64,000 nucleotides of DNA. It comes from Ectobius pallidus (Eukaryota > Arthropoda > Insecta > Blattodea > Ectobiidae). Under the pieces are notes generated by a model that worked only from the letters and a program-made list of their open reading frames with translations, ran no database searches and had not been told where the DNA came from. A program made the translations under genes and the position numbers. Positions 12,590-23,508 of the stretch are shown piece by piece. The DNA lies in contig CAXKWD010000006.1 of assembly GCA_964059195.1 (NCBI GenBank), positions 177,256,825 through 177,320,824 on the forward strand. Direction: 5' to 3'. Position 1 is the stretch's first letter. Every line of letters begins with the position of its first letter.

Positions 12590-13030
12590 TTAGACAACTT
12601 GGACAACTTCGGCCCTGTTCGGGGCTGGTTTTGATACAATTATAACATTTTTCGGAATACTTAATATTTCAACATCTGCTTTAGCCTAATTGTGGACAAT
12701 ACACTTAGGCCCTTGTGGCGCTCTTCCACTTGGGTGGTCCAACGAGAGGAGACGCGCTGGGTGGTCGTACAGACGGACAGAATGACAGGCAGAGAGGGGG
12801 GGGGGGGAGTTCGCGCCCACAAACCATAGGATTTCCGCCGTCGTGGGTGGTCTCGATGGAAGTGTGACGGTTTGATGGACAGAGGTAATGGTTGGCCACA
12901 ATCGGTTGACATATTTCCTATGCCCCGTGCCGACAGCAATCCATAATATCTGTAAATTGCACAAGCAACAATGTAAAACAAATGAATGACAATGACAATG
13001 TTATAATACTATATTTACCAGAAAAATAAT
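12590..13030. promoter_or_regulatory. Candidate Hedgehog-responsive enhancer: three exact Gli/Ci sites
   Basis: TGGGTGGTC occurs at 12731-12739, 12758-12766 and 12844-12852, all on the plus strand. This is the published Gli/Cubitus interruptus consensus (GACCACCCA). The block is G+C-rich, matches no repeat family I see in the window, and is bounded by a transposon end (~12588) and a LINE fragment (13035). Long minus-strand frames across it look like composition effects. ptc, a direct Ci target, starts about 39 kb away. Confidence 0.55.
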
Positions 13031-13034
13031 TAAA

Positions 13035-13628
13035 TCATTGCATTCATTAAATACAGCTGGGAGCAATAATTACAGACACAAATAATATTGAGGCAGAAGT
13101 TTAGTGTCGGCTAAAATCAGGAAATGCTTGCTTTTAAGCAGTTTAGAAACTCTTTTATCTTCTCGTCTTCTGTCCAGAAATCTAAAATTAAACATTTATA
13201 AGACAGTTATCCTGCCGGTTGTATTATATGGATGCAAGACATGGAAAACAGGAGGCTTGGGAAAATATTCGGGCCAAAGAGAGATGAAAACTGCATAACG
13301 ACGAGCTTCATAACCTGTACTCTTCACCGGATATAGTAAGGGTAATTAAATCTCGGAGGATGAAATAAGGGAGGAAAGAGATATCTCAAAAGTATTGACG
13401 GGGAGACCCGAAGGGAAAAGACTACTTGGAAGACCTAGACGTAGGTGGGAGGACAGTATTAGAATAGATTTAGGGAAGTAGGATTTGCGAGGGATTACTG
13501 GATGGAGTTAGCACAGAATAGGGTTGAATGGCGGGCTCAGGTAAGCGCGGCAATGAACCTCAGGGTTCCATAAACTAGATAATATTCCTTTAGCTTGCTT
13601 AGGAATTGTCTATTGCTATTGAGTAAGT
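13035..13628 (+). mobile_element. LINE 3'-end copy, frame-broken
   Basis: Remnant of the reverse-transcriptase C-terminus (LLSSRLLSRNLKLNIYKTVI, LPVVLYGCxTWKTGG, later GRPRRRWEDSI), then the tail GGTTCCATAAACTAGATAATATT and GAGTAAGTAAGT. Several stops and frameshifts. Confidence 0.75.
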
Positions 13629-13639
13629 AAGTATTGATT

Positions 13640-13842
13640 AACACTGACATCAATTTTACACAAATTCATGAATTACATAATTTTATTTTTAATAATGTTG
13701 TTTTACGAATCGGTATACAGACTTGCATAAACAATCAAAGCTATTCATAATTAAAAAGCTAAAAAAAACCGGCTTCGAGGTGTATTTTACAATTAAAGTG
13801 CGCCGCTCGGGAAAAATGACCTCTGATTCGAGTTCCCTAGCC

Positions 13843-13873
<31 letters not shown>

Positions 13874-13990
13874 AAACAGCACAGCGAGTTGTGTGCAAAT
13901 AATTCAATGCTTTCCCATTTAGGTTTGCAATCATGCTCCCCTTTTGTCCAGTGCTGAAGTTGGGCCGGCAAAGTAAAACTCTACTCTTCA
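13640..13990 (-). mobile_element. Partial Helitron-like copy (GGCGAAGCCGCGGG family)
   Basis: Shares ACCGGCTTCGAGGTG, GATTCGAGTTCCCTAG and CCCATTTAGG with the 39.2-40.6 kb copies. Contains a ~30-base poly-A tract near 13849. Termini not seen. Confidence 0.5.
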
Positions 13991-14283
13991 TCATTAAACG
14001 CAGCTTCTGTTGATATAATATTGTGCATTCTATCCAAATATATATTATATTTTAACTGTTTAAATGCTCCTGTGCAAGCAATAGACCTAATGCAATATGC
14101 TTATCAAACGTTAGACCTTTGCTCTTCCCTGCTTAATGAATCGATCTGGAACTTACTCGGAAATCGATTACAAAATTAATATAACTTATTTTCTGCATGT
14201 CATTAGTGTAATTATCATTGATTAAACAAAAGTATTCTAGCACTTTGTTACATCAGTTTACCTAATTTTTTTTACTATTATTT

Positions 14284-14291
14284 TTACTATT

Positions 14292-14336
<45 letters not shown>

Positions 14337-14868
14337 CTCAAGGGCAAGTCCTTGGACTTCGTCTGTTCAGCTCCTCCCATCCTTGGCTTCCTCTTTTAGT
14401 GACCAGTATTTTATTTTCTCTGGATTTTTCTCATTCCAAGACCTCAAGAAGAGGACTTCTTCATTCTTCTCCACTAGCATGATGGGCTGACTCAGTGTAC
14501 GAATTCAAAACACAACTTTTCGGAACTTTTCGTTCTCATGTTATTTACCAGTAAACCTTTCCACTCCAAATTAATTCAATCTTTTCTCAACCAATGAGAT
14601 AGGATTTTATACCGACTTCCGTCATAGTAGCCTATATTCAGTAGCCATCATCGGCACAAAGTCCTGCTGAGAGAACTGAATATTATTCCTGCCGTTTTAA
14701 GAAGACCTCGTCCCAAACCATCGTAGCCTATAACTACAAAAGAATACAGTGCCGGATTTATACTTTTCATAAGTACAGGCCATTTTATTTAGGCCTACAC
14801 CGCCCCTTCCTCCTTCCTAGAAGTTCCCACCTATCATAATCACACATTTGTAGGCCTTTATTAGGTAA
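14284..14868. repeat. (TTA)n microsatellite and following gene-less stretch
   Basis: A (TTA)n tract runs about 14284-14336. After it, up to 14868, I see no gene and no named repeat. The CTCTTCC-rich text is unlike the neighbouring transposons and may be host sequence. Confidence 0.6.
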
Positions 14869-15472
14869 CTAGCATGTGCCCGCGGCTTCGCCCGCGATAA
14901 TTATTTCAAAAATTAAAAATTAAGAGCATAATAGTTAAATCATTATATTTATTAACACCTAAATCACGTGGACTACATACCACGATTGGATAGCGTCGCC
15001 TGGTAAAAGCGACCTCAGATTAGAGTTCCTTGGTCCAGAAAACCCCTGTATAGTGAGTTTCGTCCAAATAAAACAATGTTTGACCATATTAGGGCTTGCA
15101 ACATTCAAGCGAACGCGAAAGAATATTTCCAAGGTATGAGAAAAATAGACAAAGCCAACTGTAATTGTCAAACTTCCATTTAATTTAATTCCAAACCCAT
15201 CTGAAACCCACTGGCAACAATATGTTTTTATGTCAAATGTGATTCGGATTCGATAATTCTCTGTAAAAAGGGATTAAGTATTCTCAAAAACATTTAATTT
15301 TTGGCGTTTAAAATAAAAATATTTCAAAATCCTTTCTTAGTGAGCACCTACATTATGAAACGAAGGTACTGTCAAAATTCCAAGTCTCTACCTGTTATAG
15401 TTTAGGCTCTACGTTGATTCTCTGTCAGTCAGTCAGTCAGTCAGGGCAAAGCCTTTTATATATATATAGAGA
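14869..15472 (-). mobile_element. Helitron-like element, chimeric
   Basis: On the minus strand it ends with a CGCGGGCGAAGCCGCGGG hairpin and CATGCTAG. Its 5' part (TCTCTATATATATAAAAGGC, GACTGACTGACTG) is that of the 5105 family, so two Helitron families share one element. Confidence 0.6.
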
Positions 15473-15599
15473 TAAACAATTTTATGTATTTAAATATAGG
15501 TTACGCTGGTACTGAAAAATGAAATAAACGAATTAATTAGTCATAATTTAAAAGTAAGCAAGCGCCCTATGAAATCTGCCGCCCCTAGGACGCTGCCTA

Positions 15600-16024
15600 T
15601 ACATAGGCTTGCCAAACGTCCCTGTTTCAGGCAAAATCCCGGTGTCCCTGCCGGTTTACTTCACGTCCCGGTAAAAATTAAATTTGATTTTCTAGATGAC
15701 CAAAAAAGTCTAAAAAAAACCAATGAAAAGTACATAATGTAAATATTGTTCAAATTTTTATTCCTCATTCAAGTGTTTCTTCTTATTTAAGTAACTTTTA
15801 AATATTAACATGTTAGAAATAAAATGTTTAAAGTTATATGCTTATGTCATTTATTACTACCCCTGGTTTAGGTTCCTAGTCAGTAACCATTTATTCATAG
15901 CATTAAGAATAAACTACCCTCTAAAATCCGCCAAGGGTGTGTACCCTTGAATACCCGCGACGCTGTGGGGGGGGGGCATTCCGGTGTCCCGATTGAACAT
16001 TTCAGAAATCTGGCAAGCCTAGAT
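15600..16024. mobile_element. TIR element with AGGCTTGCCA ends
   Basis: Left ATAGGCTTGCCAAACGTCCC and right revcomp TCTAGGCTTGCCAGATTTCT, with a further matching CGGTGTCCC inside each end. Class uncertain (hAT-like). Confidence 0.5.
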
Positions 16025-16029
16025 ATACA

Positions 16030-16660
16030 GCCTATTGACAAATCCAGGACTGAAAGAATGTAATAGCATTGTTCCCTAATCCGAAAATCTGCATCTACAA
16101 AGAACAGGTGCTGTTGTAGTGTCGTGGTTTTCCCCAATGATGCCGCTGTCATTCACCACTTCTCTAATGTAGTAAACATGCTGTGGTACATAGAGTGGGT
16201 GCCTCTTTTTAAATACTCTTTTTTCCAAGAACTTCCCCCATCTGCCGCCACCCTAATCCTCTTCGACCTGTCAATCAGTGAATAGAAAGGTAATTAGGCG
16301 AATTTACACTTATCTGCAGTTCAGTACAATGTTGCCAAATACGTACATCAGCACTAATTTTACTTAGGAGTAGTGAATGACAGCGGCAACACTGGGGAAA
16401 TCCACGGGACTAGAAGAACACTTGTTCTTTGTCGGCGTTGGTGCAGATTTTCGGATTAGGGAACAATGCTATTGTATACAGACGATGGTTTGGGAAGAGG
16501 CCTTCTTAAAATGGCAACATTGTACTGGACTGCAGACAAGTGTGAATACGCCTGATTACCTTTCTATTCACTGAGTGACAGGTCGCAATAGGTTTAGGGT
16601 GGTAGCAGGTAGAGGCATTTCTTGGAAAATAAAAAGTGACACCCACAATACGCACTTCCC
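16030..16660. repeat. Two inverted, circularly permuted copies of a ~300-bp sequence
   Basis: Block a (16030-16165) recurs inverted at 16370-16480, and block b (16190-16345) recurs inverted at 16500-16650. The order is a, b, inverted a, inverted b, not the a, b, b', a' of a simple palindrome. Both copies keep a short open frame of the type MTAAxLGKxTxLxxHLFF, then ADFRIREQCY. Confidence 0.65.
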
Positions 16661-16744
16661 GCAATAGGGCCTCTCATTCTACATCAAAATGTGAAGTGAG
16701 AAAATGATACTGTCCATGGCCAAGGTAGAGAAAGTTATGTGAAC

Positions 16745-16990
16745 GTGCCCGCTTCTAGACCCGAAGGTCGCGGGATCAAACCCGGCCGAGATCGATGCAT
16801 TTTTTTTCAAGAGGTAAAAATCCAGGACATGGAGTTTAATCTGGAAGCCCGTGGCGTAAAAGAACTCCAAGCCTAAGTTAGGGCCTCTGGACAAAATTGC
16901 TTGGTCCTTTCACATCCAAGTGAGACCTTAGTTCCCTGGGGGTTTACCACCTGTCCTCTCACGGAAAATAAGCGTAACAAAATTCACCTA
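16745..16990 (+). mobile_element. tRNA-derived SINE
   Basis: B-box-like GGTCGCGGGATCAAACCCGG followed by a body with poly-T. Truncated A-box side. Confidence 0.5.
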
Positions 16991-17049
16991 AGTATTAAAA
17001 CTAGTGAACTAGTTTAAAGGGGATTGCTACAGTTTTTTTTCTCTGTTAA

Positions 17050-17455
17050 CAATTAGTCTATTTGTATCAAGCCACTTAATATATCTATTGCCTCTTTCAT
17101 GTTTTGTTCTATGGCAGCGATGTTCTCTCCTGTTACAAAAATGCTCGTATCATCAGCAGATCAAGTTGAGTGGAGTGAATTTTTAGGTCATTAATATAAA
17201 GTAGAAACAAAACTGGTCCAAGAATAGACCCTTGTGGGACGCCATATTTTATGCTTTTTTTCACTAGACTATTTATTGCATGTTATATTTGTTCCTTTAT
17301 CTATGTATGTGATTTCGACTACTTGTTTATGATGTTGTAGATAAGATTTGAACCAATTTAAGGCTATACCACGTATGCCATACCCTTCTAGTTTTTCAAA
17401 TAGTATTCTGTGGTCTATTACATCGAATGCTTTTGATAAATTTAGAATCAATCGT
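17050..17455 (-). mobile_element. LINE reverse-transcriptase fragment (CR1/Jockey-like)
   Basis: The minus strand reads LSKAFDVIDHRILFEKLEGY, GIRGIALNWFKSYLQ and, after a frame break, GVPQGSILGPVLFLLYINDL. These are reverse-transcriptase domains with the first catalytic Asp; the YxDD block is absent. Confidence 0.8.
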
Positions 17456-17550
17456 AAGTACTGAAACCTCGGTTACAGGAAAATCGTTAGGATTTTATCG
17501 ATAATCTCTCTAATCGATGTGTCAAATCGCAGTATCAAGCAAACAACAGC

Positions 17551-17564
17551 GTTGTCATGGAGAC
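17551..17564. promoter_or_regulatory. RFX X-box-like motif
   Basis: GTTGTCATGGAGAC fits the 14-bp X-box consensus RYYNYY-AT-RRNRRC. It sits about 100 bp from the Gli/Ci site at 17666. Confidence 0.4.
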
Positions 17565-17665
17565 TGTGCATTACAACTGAAACTGGATATTTTGACAACA
17601 TATAAATTATAATTTTTATGGCTAAATGCAAAACGGTTATACCTGTGTCTGGTGGCGGGTCGCGG

Positions 17666-17674
17666 TGGGTGGTC
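17666..17674 (+). promoter_or_regulatory. Gli/Ci consensus site
   Basis: Exact TGGGTGGTC in a G+C-rich, apparently unique block (about 17520-17710). An X-box lies about 100 bp upstream. Downstream, from 17715, the sequence becomes a repeat shared with 55.85 kb. Confidence 0.45.
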
Positions 17675-17879
17675 CAGTCGACGCATGCGCGTTACACAAT
17701 TATCCTATTAACTGCCACTGCATCTCCTCTACGAGAAATAAGAATGCTGTTCACATTTTGTCGTATCCATTCTGACTCACAACTAAATTACCATCGTCTC
17801 TATAGGTCACACTTTTCCCTTCTCCTTACCCCTCGTATTTATTGCGAATCATTAACATTCTTCTGTTTTTACTAAATAT

Positions 17880-18325
17880 CTACTCTTATACAATTCAACG
17901 GCTCAAAATAGCGTGCTCGCCCGCTTCGTGAAAAATCGGGTATACTCGGCGATGTTCGTCTCTCTCAGTCTAAACTTTCACGAAGAGAAAAAAATTAGGA
18001 AAGCCATTTCTTTATTATATAGAGACTAAGTGAAATGAACACAATGAACAAATATTCTAATTTTATTTTGACAATTATTACAATTTTCATAGCTCTGAAC
18101 CACAAACATTTTTAATAATCTACCAGTGTAAATTTCTTAAAAATCCTGGAGTCAATGAATAATGGCGGGCGAAGCCGGGGGCACCAGCTATAATATTATT
18201 GATAGTTTAACCAAGGAAGTATCGCGGACAGAAAAAATCCAAACAAAATAACTCCTTCCCTTGAGAAATTATATAATTTCTGAAAATTACACTGAATTTA
18301 TCAAATGAAATTGACATCATATTCA
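17880..18325. repeat. Dispersed repeat, copy 1 (partner 24859-25302)
   Basis: Direct copies begin CTACTCTTATACAATTCAAC and share CATCGGGTATACTCGGCGAT and GGCGGGCGAAGCCGGGGGCA. The GC hairpin resembles a Helitron 3' end, but no clean CTRR is seen. Partner lies in S28 intron 8. Confidence 0.55.
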
Positions 18326-18439
18326 TCTATATATATACCGGTATATATATATAGCCTATATGTGTGTGTGTGTGTGATTTTTTACCGAATCAGTGTTCAG
18401 TCCTTGTGAATTTACGTAAAAAAAATCTGATGTGAAATT

Positions 18440-19080
18440 CACATAACTTCCTCTGCTCAAATAAAAGTTAGCCTCTTAGTACGGAGCGGTTGTCGAGAAA
18501 ATCGGAACAAACGAAATTTTCTTAATGTAAAGTCCCCTTAAAAATAAGAGAAAGTCGTCGCCAATCTTCGTGTCACATCCCCGAAAGGTACCTAACCCAA
18601 ATACAAAATTTTGTTTTCGTGGGATTTTGCGTTACAAGAGGCCGTATTGCAATGAGTTCGTTTTCAGAGTGGGTGGCTTATAACTACCCTTCAGAGAATT
18701 ATTTAGAATAAGTGTTTCAAATAAAAGTTTTAGCTCTTAGTATAAGCAACCCATGTGCAAAATTTAAAGAAAATCGTAAGAGCCGTTTTCGAGAAAATCG
18801 CGAGAAACGAAAATTTCTTCATTTGAAGTTCCCTTAAAAATAAGAGAAACTTTTCGTCACTCTTGGGCACACATCTTCAGAAGGTACTTGACCCAAATGC
18901 GAAATTTTGTTTTCATACGATTTTCCGTTTCAAAGCTAGCCTATTCACAGGCATCAACACAGGCAGAGGGCCTCAAAACGTGTATTTGTCAAAAACTCAA
19001 CTTCGAATTTGGGGTCCATCACAAGTGCATAAAATGAAAGTGATAGAAATAAAAAGACAAAAATATGACGTTAAACACAT
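18440..19080 (+). repeat. Copy of the ACTTCCTCTGCCC family
   Basis: Shares ACTTCCTCTGC, GTTTTCGAGAAAATCGC and CTTCAGAAGGTAC with 29563-30375. The frame at 18863-19141 spans repeat and flank and is not supported as a gene. Confidence 0.55.
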
Positions 19081-19294
19081 TCTTTCACTTGATTGGTCTG
19101 ATAAGCGTAGGAACGGCAGATACGTTAACTATGCTGTATAACTTATTGACATCAAATTATGAACATTCCAAAAAGATAAATATAATTTTTATTTGAAGAG
19201 GGGAAATGTGGCCTGGCATGCGCACATCCTGCAATGCAGCCATATTAAGGATGTTCTCTCATTTGCCTCCACTAATTGCTGTGAATGAGAGCGG

Positions 19295-19303
19295 GACCAC
19301 CCA
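19295..19303 (-). promoter_or_regulatory. Gli/Ci consensus site
   Basis: Exact GACCACCCA inside a non-repeat block (about 19150-19415) between a TIR element and a (TAA)n tract. Confidence 0.45.
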
Positions 19304-19418
19304 CAGACTGGTCTGATGTAGCTGACACCTACCGGACGACACACGAGTTTCAGATCTACAGGGAGGGAAAATAAATAATGGCAACAAACACTTCTTCGTA
19401 CGCTACACTGGAAATAAT

Positions 19419-19438
19419 AATAATAATAATAATAATAA

Positions 19439-19471
<33 letters not shown>
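19419..19471. repeat. (TAA)n microsatellite
   Basis: About 17 TAA units with one interruption. Gives rise to the spurious Leu/Tyr-rich frame on the minus strand. Confidence 0.9.
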
Positions 19472-19475
<4 letters not shown>

Positions 19476-19497
19476 TCAGGTATATACTGATGTAACA

Positions 19498-20119
19498 AAG
19501 TGACAGAATGCTATTGTTTAATAAGTAAAAAGTTAATTGCAATTATGATATGCAGAGAAAAAGTTATTTTTGTTATCGATTTCCGAGTTAAGCTGCAGGA
19601 CTTACGGAAGAACAAAGGTGTAAAGTTTGATATTTAACCTTAAAATGTCAACATTTCACAAAATACACTGGCGAAGAACTCCACTTAATGTATGTAGGCT
19701 TAATTATTTCAGCTTAATATAATATCTTCTGTATATAACAGTGTTCAACTTGATCAACGAAATAAACATCTGACTAGTGCGAAGGGATGTGTCATGGCTA
19801 ACTATTGCAAATTCCAAAGCCGTATAATTATGAACAATGTAAAACGATATGTTGTCAGGATAACAGATTTGCATTTGTTAAATTCTTTATAATATATTAC
19901 CATAAAATAGGCACTAAATTGGGCATTACTCCGGTACCGGCGAACCGATTTGGTTTAATATCAATAGGCTTCTTCCCATGGACGTTATAAGCGTGTAGCC
20001 TATAACAAGTTTTATGAAAATCCGATAAAGTGTATTTAAGTTATGGCGCGTACAGACACACGGACAGACAGACATTTTCCCATCCACCACGCAATCTCAT
20101 AAAGTACCATACTGGCACA
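19498..20119 (+). repeat. TIR element of the AAGTGCCAGTATG family, one inner unit
   Basis: Degenerate left end AAGTGACAGAATG, one GGGCATTACTCCGGTACCGG unit, right end CATACTGGCAC. Confidence 0.6.
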
Positions 20120-20128
20120 TAATAAAAC

Positions 20129-20530
20129 TAACTTACTTACTTACTCAATGGCAATAGACAATTTCTAAGAAAGCTTAAGGAATATTATCTATTTTATGGA
20201 ACCCGGAGGTTCATTGCCGCGTTTACCTGAGCCCACCATTCAACCCTATTCTGTGCTAACTCCATCCAATCATCCCTCGAAAATCCTACTTCCCTTAAAT
20301 CTATCCTAATATTGTCTTCTCACCTACGTTTAGGTCTTCCAAGTGGTCTCTTTCCTTCAGGTCTCCTAGTTAATATTTTTCAGATATATCTTTCCTCCCC
20401 CATTTCATCCTCCGTGATTTAATTACCCTTACTACATCCGGTGAAAGGTACAGGTTATAAAGCTCGTCGTTATGCAGTTTTCATCTCTCTTAGATCTGAA
20501 TATTTTCCTAAGCCCCCTGTTTTCGAACTC
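20129..20530 (-). mobile_element. LINE 3'-end copy
   Basis: Inverse of the tail TATTGCCATTGAGTAAGTAAG plus the GGRxRRxWEDNIxIDLREV region. Truncated at the 5' side. Confidence 0.7.
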
Positions 20531-20639
20531 CTCAGATTATGTAAGGGGCCATGTCTTACATCCATGTTGTTATTACACATGTCAACAACAAAACAAATGA
20601 GAACACAGGTTGGTTTTCGCATGTTTGTTAAATATTAAA

Positions 20640-20970
20640 AGCTTTGTCCTGACTGATAGGGAATCAACGTAGAGCCTAAACTATAACAGGTAGAGACTTG
20701 GAATTTTGACAGTACCTTCATTTCATAATATAAGTGCTCACTAAAAAAGGCCTTTTCAAATTTTTCATTTTTAATGCCAAAAAATCAAATATCTTATAGG
20801 AGACGAAATATCTTCCATAAGAAATACACGAACAATTCGATTGTAGGGGAAAACTGCATATAATTGTGAAATTAATTCAAGTTTGATTAAGCATATGTAA
20901 AGGAATAAGTGGGATAACTAGGGTTCGAATCCTGGTCGGGACACGTTACCTAGGCATATTTATTATTATA
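20640..20970 (+). mobile_element. Helitron 5' fragment and a tRNA-like B-box trace
   Basis: AAAGCTTTGTCCTGACTGA to about 20850 is the left part of the 5105 family. GGGTTCGAATCCTGGTCGGG (20923-20942) is a SINE end. Confidence 0.5.
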
Positions 20971-20971
20971 C

Positions 20972-21150
20972 TAGCTTAAAAGGCCCGGCGTCGCTCGGGT
21001 TTTGTATTTTGTAAATGCGAAAATAACTTATGAAGGACTTTCGATTTTCAAACTCGAGGTCTTTAAGGTCTTTATTTAGGTATTTAGAATTTGAAATGGG
21101 GAAGAACGACTTATCACACACAAACTATTTCCTCAGAAAACGCTAGATAA
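20972..21150 (-). mobile_element. Helitron 3' fragment
   Basis: Minus strand ends CCGAGCGACGCCGGGCC, then TTTTAAGCTAG. Only the terminal ~180 bp is kept. Confidence 0.55.
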
Positions 21151-21169
21151 GCTACAGCTTATTATAGCT

Positions 21170-21785
21170 TGTAGCAGATCCCCGCGGCTTCGCCCACAAT
21201 AATTAATAGGAAGATTATAAATTAAGAGCAAAATAATTAAACTATTATATTTACTAACACTTTGCACACGAAACATTCATAGGTCTAAACTAAACGATTG
21301 ATAGGCCTAATTAATGAAACAACTGTAAATCCGGCTTTGAAGTGAATTCCACGATTAGAAAGCGCAGCATGGGAAAAATAACCTCAGATTCGAGTTCCCT
21401 GGCATAAAAAAAAACCTGCATAATGTTTGTCCATTTAGGGTTATATTCACTATTATTCTTCCGTCTAGGGTGAAAATTTCATCTGTCTGCGTGCCTTGAC
21501 ATTATAAACAAATTATTCGGCCATGGTGGGCTTACAAAATTCGAACGATCGCGATGCTTTTATTTCCAAGGTATGACGAAAGTAGGCAAAGTCATCTGCA
21601 ATTGATTTGACAACTGAAAACTGATGTTTCGAAAGCGCAAGAAATGTACGTCTCAATCCCGTTTTCACTCATAACTCGCGAACGAAAGCTAAAATTAAAA
21701 ATGTAGCATGCCTTTGCGGGGATGTATTCAACAACTTCCCAAAGTTTCATGGCGATCGGATGAATGGTGTAGTAATGCATAAAGG

Positions 21786-21816
<31 letters not shown>

Positions 21817-21836
21817 TTCATTTTTATATATATAGA
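21170..21836 (-). mobile_element. Helitron-like element (GGCGAAGCCGCGGG family)
   Basis: Ends near a GGGCGAAGCCGCGGGG hairpin on the minus strand; starts TCTATATATATAAAAATG at 21836. A (CA)n tract lies at about 21786-21812. Frames here are microsatellite artefacts. Confidence 0.55.
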
Positions 21837-21954
21837 TTTATTAGTAACTAACACAGCAAATTCTTGGTTAGCTAAAAACGCTATAGGCCTAGTAAGATAT
21901 GCATCAAACCCGCGATTACGTATTGATCTGCTTTGCTTAACCACAGAAAAGTAA

Positions 21955-22290
21955 TTAAAACATATTTATTAACACTGACAGCGTTTTTGCATAAATTGTA
22001 GGGATTACATAATCAATTTCTTAATCATATTGCTTCACATTAAAAATATAAGTAAACGAATAAAATAATCTTGTGCTGCCATCTGGGCATACAAATTCCA
22101 AATGAACCATACATTCACGAACCTTACCCAAATAATACATAAACTATTTTATTATAACGACAGATAACCTAACCCAAAAAACCCCGCATAGTGTGTTTCC
22201 TCCAAATCATTCAGTGTTTTCCCATTTAGGCTTGCTTCCATGATCCTCTTCTGTGTAAATCGTAAACAAATGAATGAAGACATCTGAAAG
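21955..22290 (-). mobile_element. Partial Helitron-like copy
   Basis: Shares ATATTTATTAACACTGACA, AAACCCCGCATAGTG and TTTTCCCATTTAGGC with the 39.2-40.6 kb copies. The following 22290-22480 shows no gene. Confidence 0.45.
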
Positions 22291-22489
22291 TGTAGAAATG
22301 TGCAGTAAATCCCATCGAATTATTTAGGATAACAGTTTTAACAAATACTGCATCTCTTTTGGAATTTTCCCATCGGTTATAGGCTAAAAGTTATAAATTT
22401 CTGGTTTCTGGATCATCTGGCATTTGTTAAACAACTATGTCAGTGGGTGAGTAAGAGTGGGTCATGGAAGAATATTCATTACAAAATTA

Positions 22490-22799
22490 ATATTGATATA
22501 CTCGTTATTTCGGTACCGGTCAACCGATTTGGCCCAAATTCAATAGGCTTGTACCCAAGAACGTCATAAATTCGTATACCAAGTTTCATGAAAATCCGAT
22601 AAAGCGTATTTGAGTTATCACGCCTTTCTGATATATTAACCATAAAAATAGGCATTATATTGGGTATTACTCCGGTACCGGTCAACCGATTTGGTCCAAA
22701 ATCAATTGTGTTCGTCCTATGGATGTTTTAAGTGTGAATACCAATTTTCGTGAAAATCCGTTAAAGCGTATTTGAGTCTTCACGGACGGACAGACAGGT
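22490..22799 (+). repeat. Two ACTCCGGTACCGGTCAACCG units abutting the S28 stop codon
   Basis: Two ~150-bp tandem units of the AAGTGCCAGTATG family (near 22500 and 22665) ending CACGGACGGACAGACAGG. The S28 stop codon (22802-22800) follows at once, so the S28 3' UTR runs into this repeat. Confidence 0.6.
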
Positions 22800-22897
22800 T
22801 TAGAGCCAGTTGGAAATCACTTGTGTGATCTGCTCCCTGTATTTGTGGACCTCAGCGTCATCGGCCGGCGCGATCCAATCACTGCAGTGCGAGCCTT
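22800..22897 (-). CDS. S28 peptidase exon 9 (catalytic His, stop)
   Basis: Acceptor GTATTGTTGCAG precedes 22897. G|AA gives Glu, then GSHCSDWIAPADDAEVHKYR, EQITQVISNWL and a TAA at 22802-22800. GxHCSD is the S28 His motif, and its distance from DDPW is right. The intron before it is about 3.4 kb. A long (TAA)n tract starts about 35 bp upstream of the acceptor, and a repeat unit abuts the stop codon, so the 3' UTR starts inside transposon-derived DNA. Confidence 0.9.
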
Positions 22898-22951
22898 CTG
22901 CAACAATACACACACATCAAGTACATCAATACATCTTATAATAATATTAAT

Positions 22952-23014
<63 letters not shown>

Positions 23015-23467
23015 CAGGGCCCGGAGTTGATTGTTTTCCGTTCCGTCACACCTCAATAATTTCGTGACGATTTTGAGCGTTACACAAGCTCTCGATTTAC
23101 CCCTAACCGCGGCTAAAGATCTGGAACTATGGATCACAACACAGACAGACATACATTTTTGACCAGACAAGGACATGGAGGGCCTCCCCGGATGAGTGAT
23201 CAGCCCAATGCCGGGGCCACCTCCGAGACAACATGAACACATAGGACGAGACACACCATTCACACACACACATTCACTCCAAACAAGGCGAGGATGGGAT
23301 GAAGATGATAATGACGGCCAGGTGACATCCGGGGACCACAAGAGCCTAAAGTTACCTGACATTTGTCTCACAGGCGAGGAAAAACCCCGGAAAAAACCTC
23401 ACCCAAAACAAATATAGTCATAGGCCTAGCACTTTCACTGCTGTGACAATTACTTTTATTCAATACC

Positions 23468-23508
<41 letters not shown>

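Noticed and set aside
12661..12981. Three overlapping minus-strand frames of 64-106 codons
   Set aside because: They overlap in different frames of one G+C-rich block, resemble no protein family and have no splice context. Better explained as stop-poor regulatory DNA.
22817..23371. 184-codon minus-strand frame with a long Ile run
   Set aside because: It reads through S28 exon 9 in the wrong frame and the (TAA)n tract. The true frame there is the S28 C-terminus.
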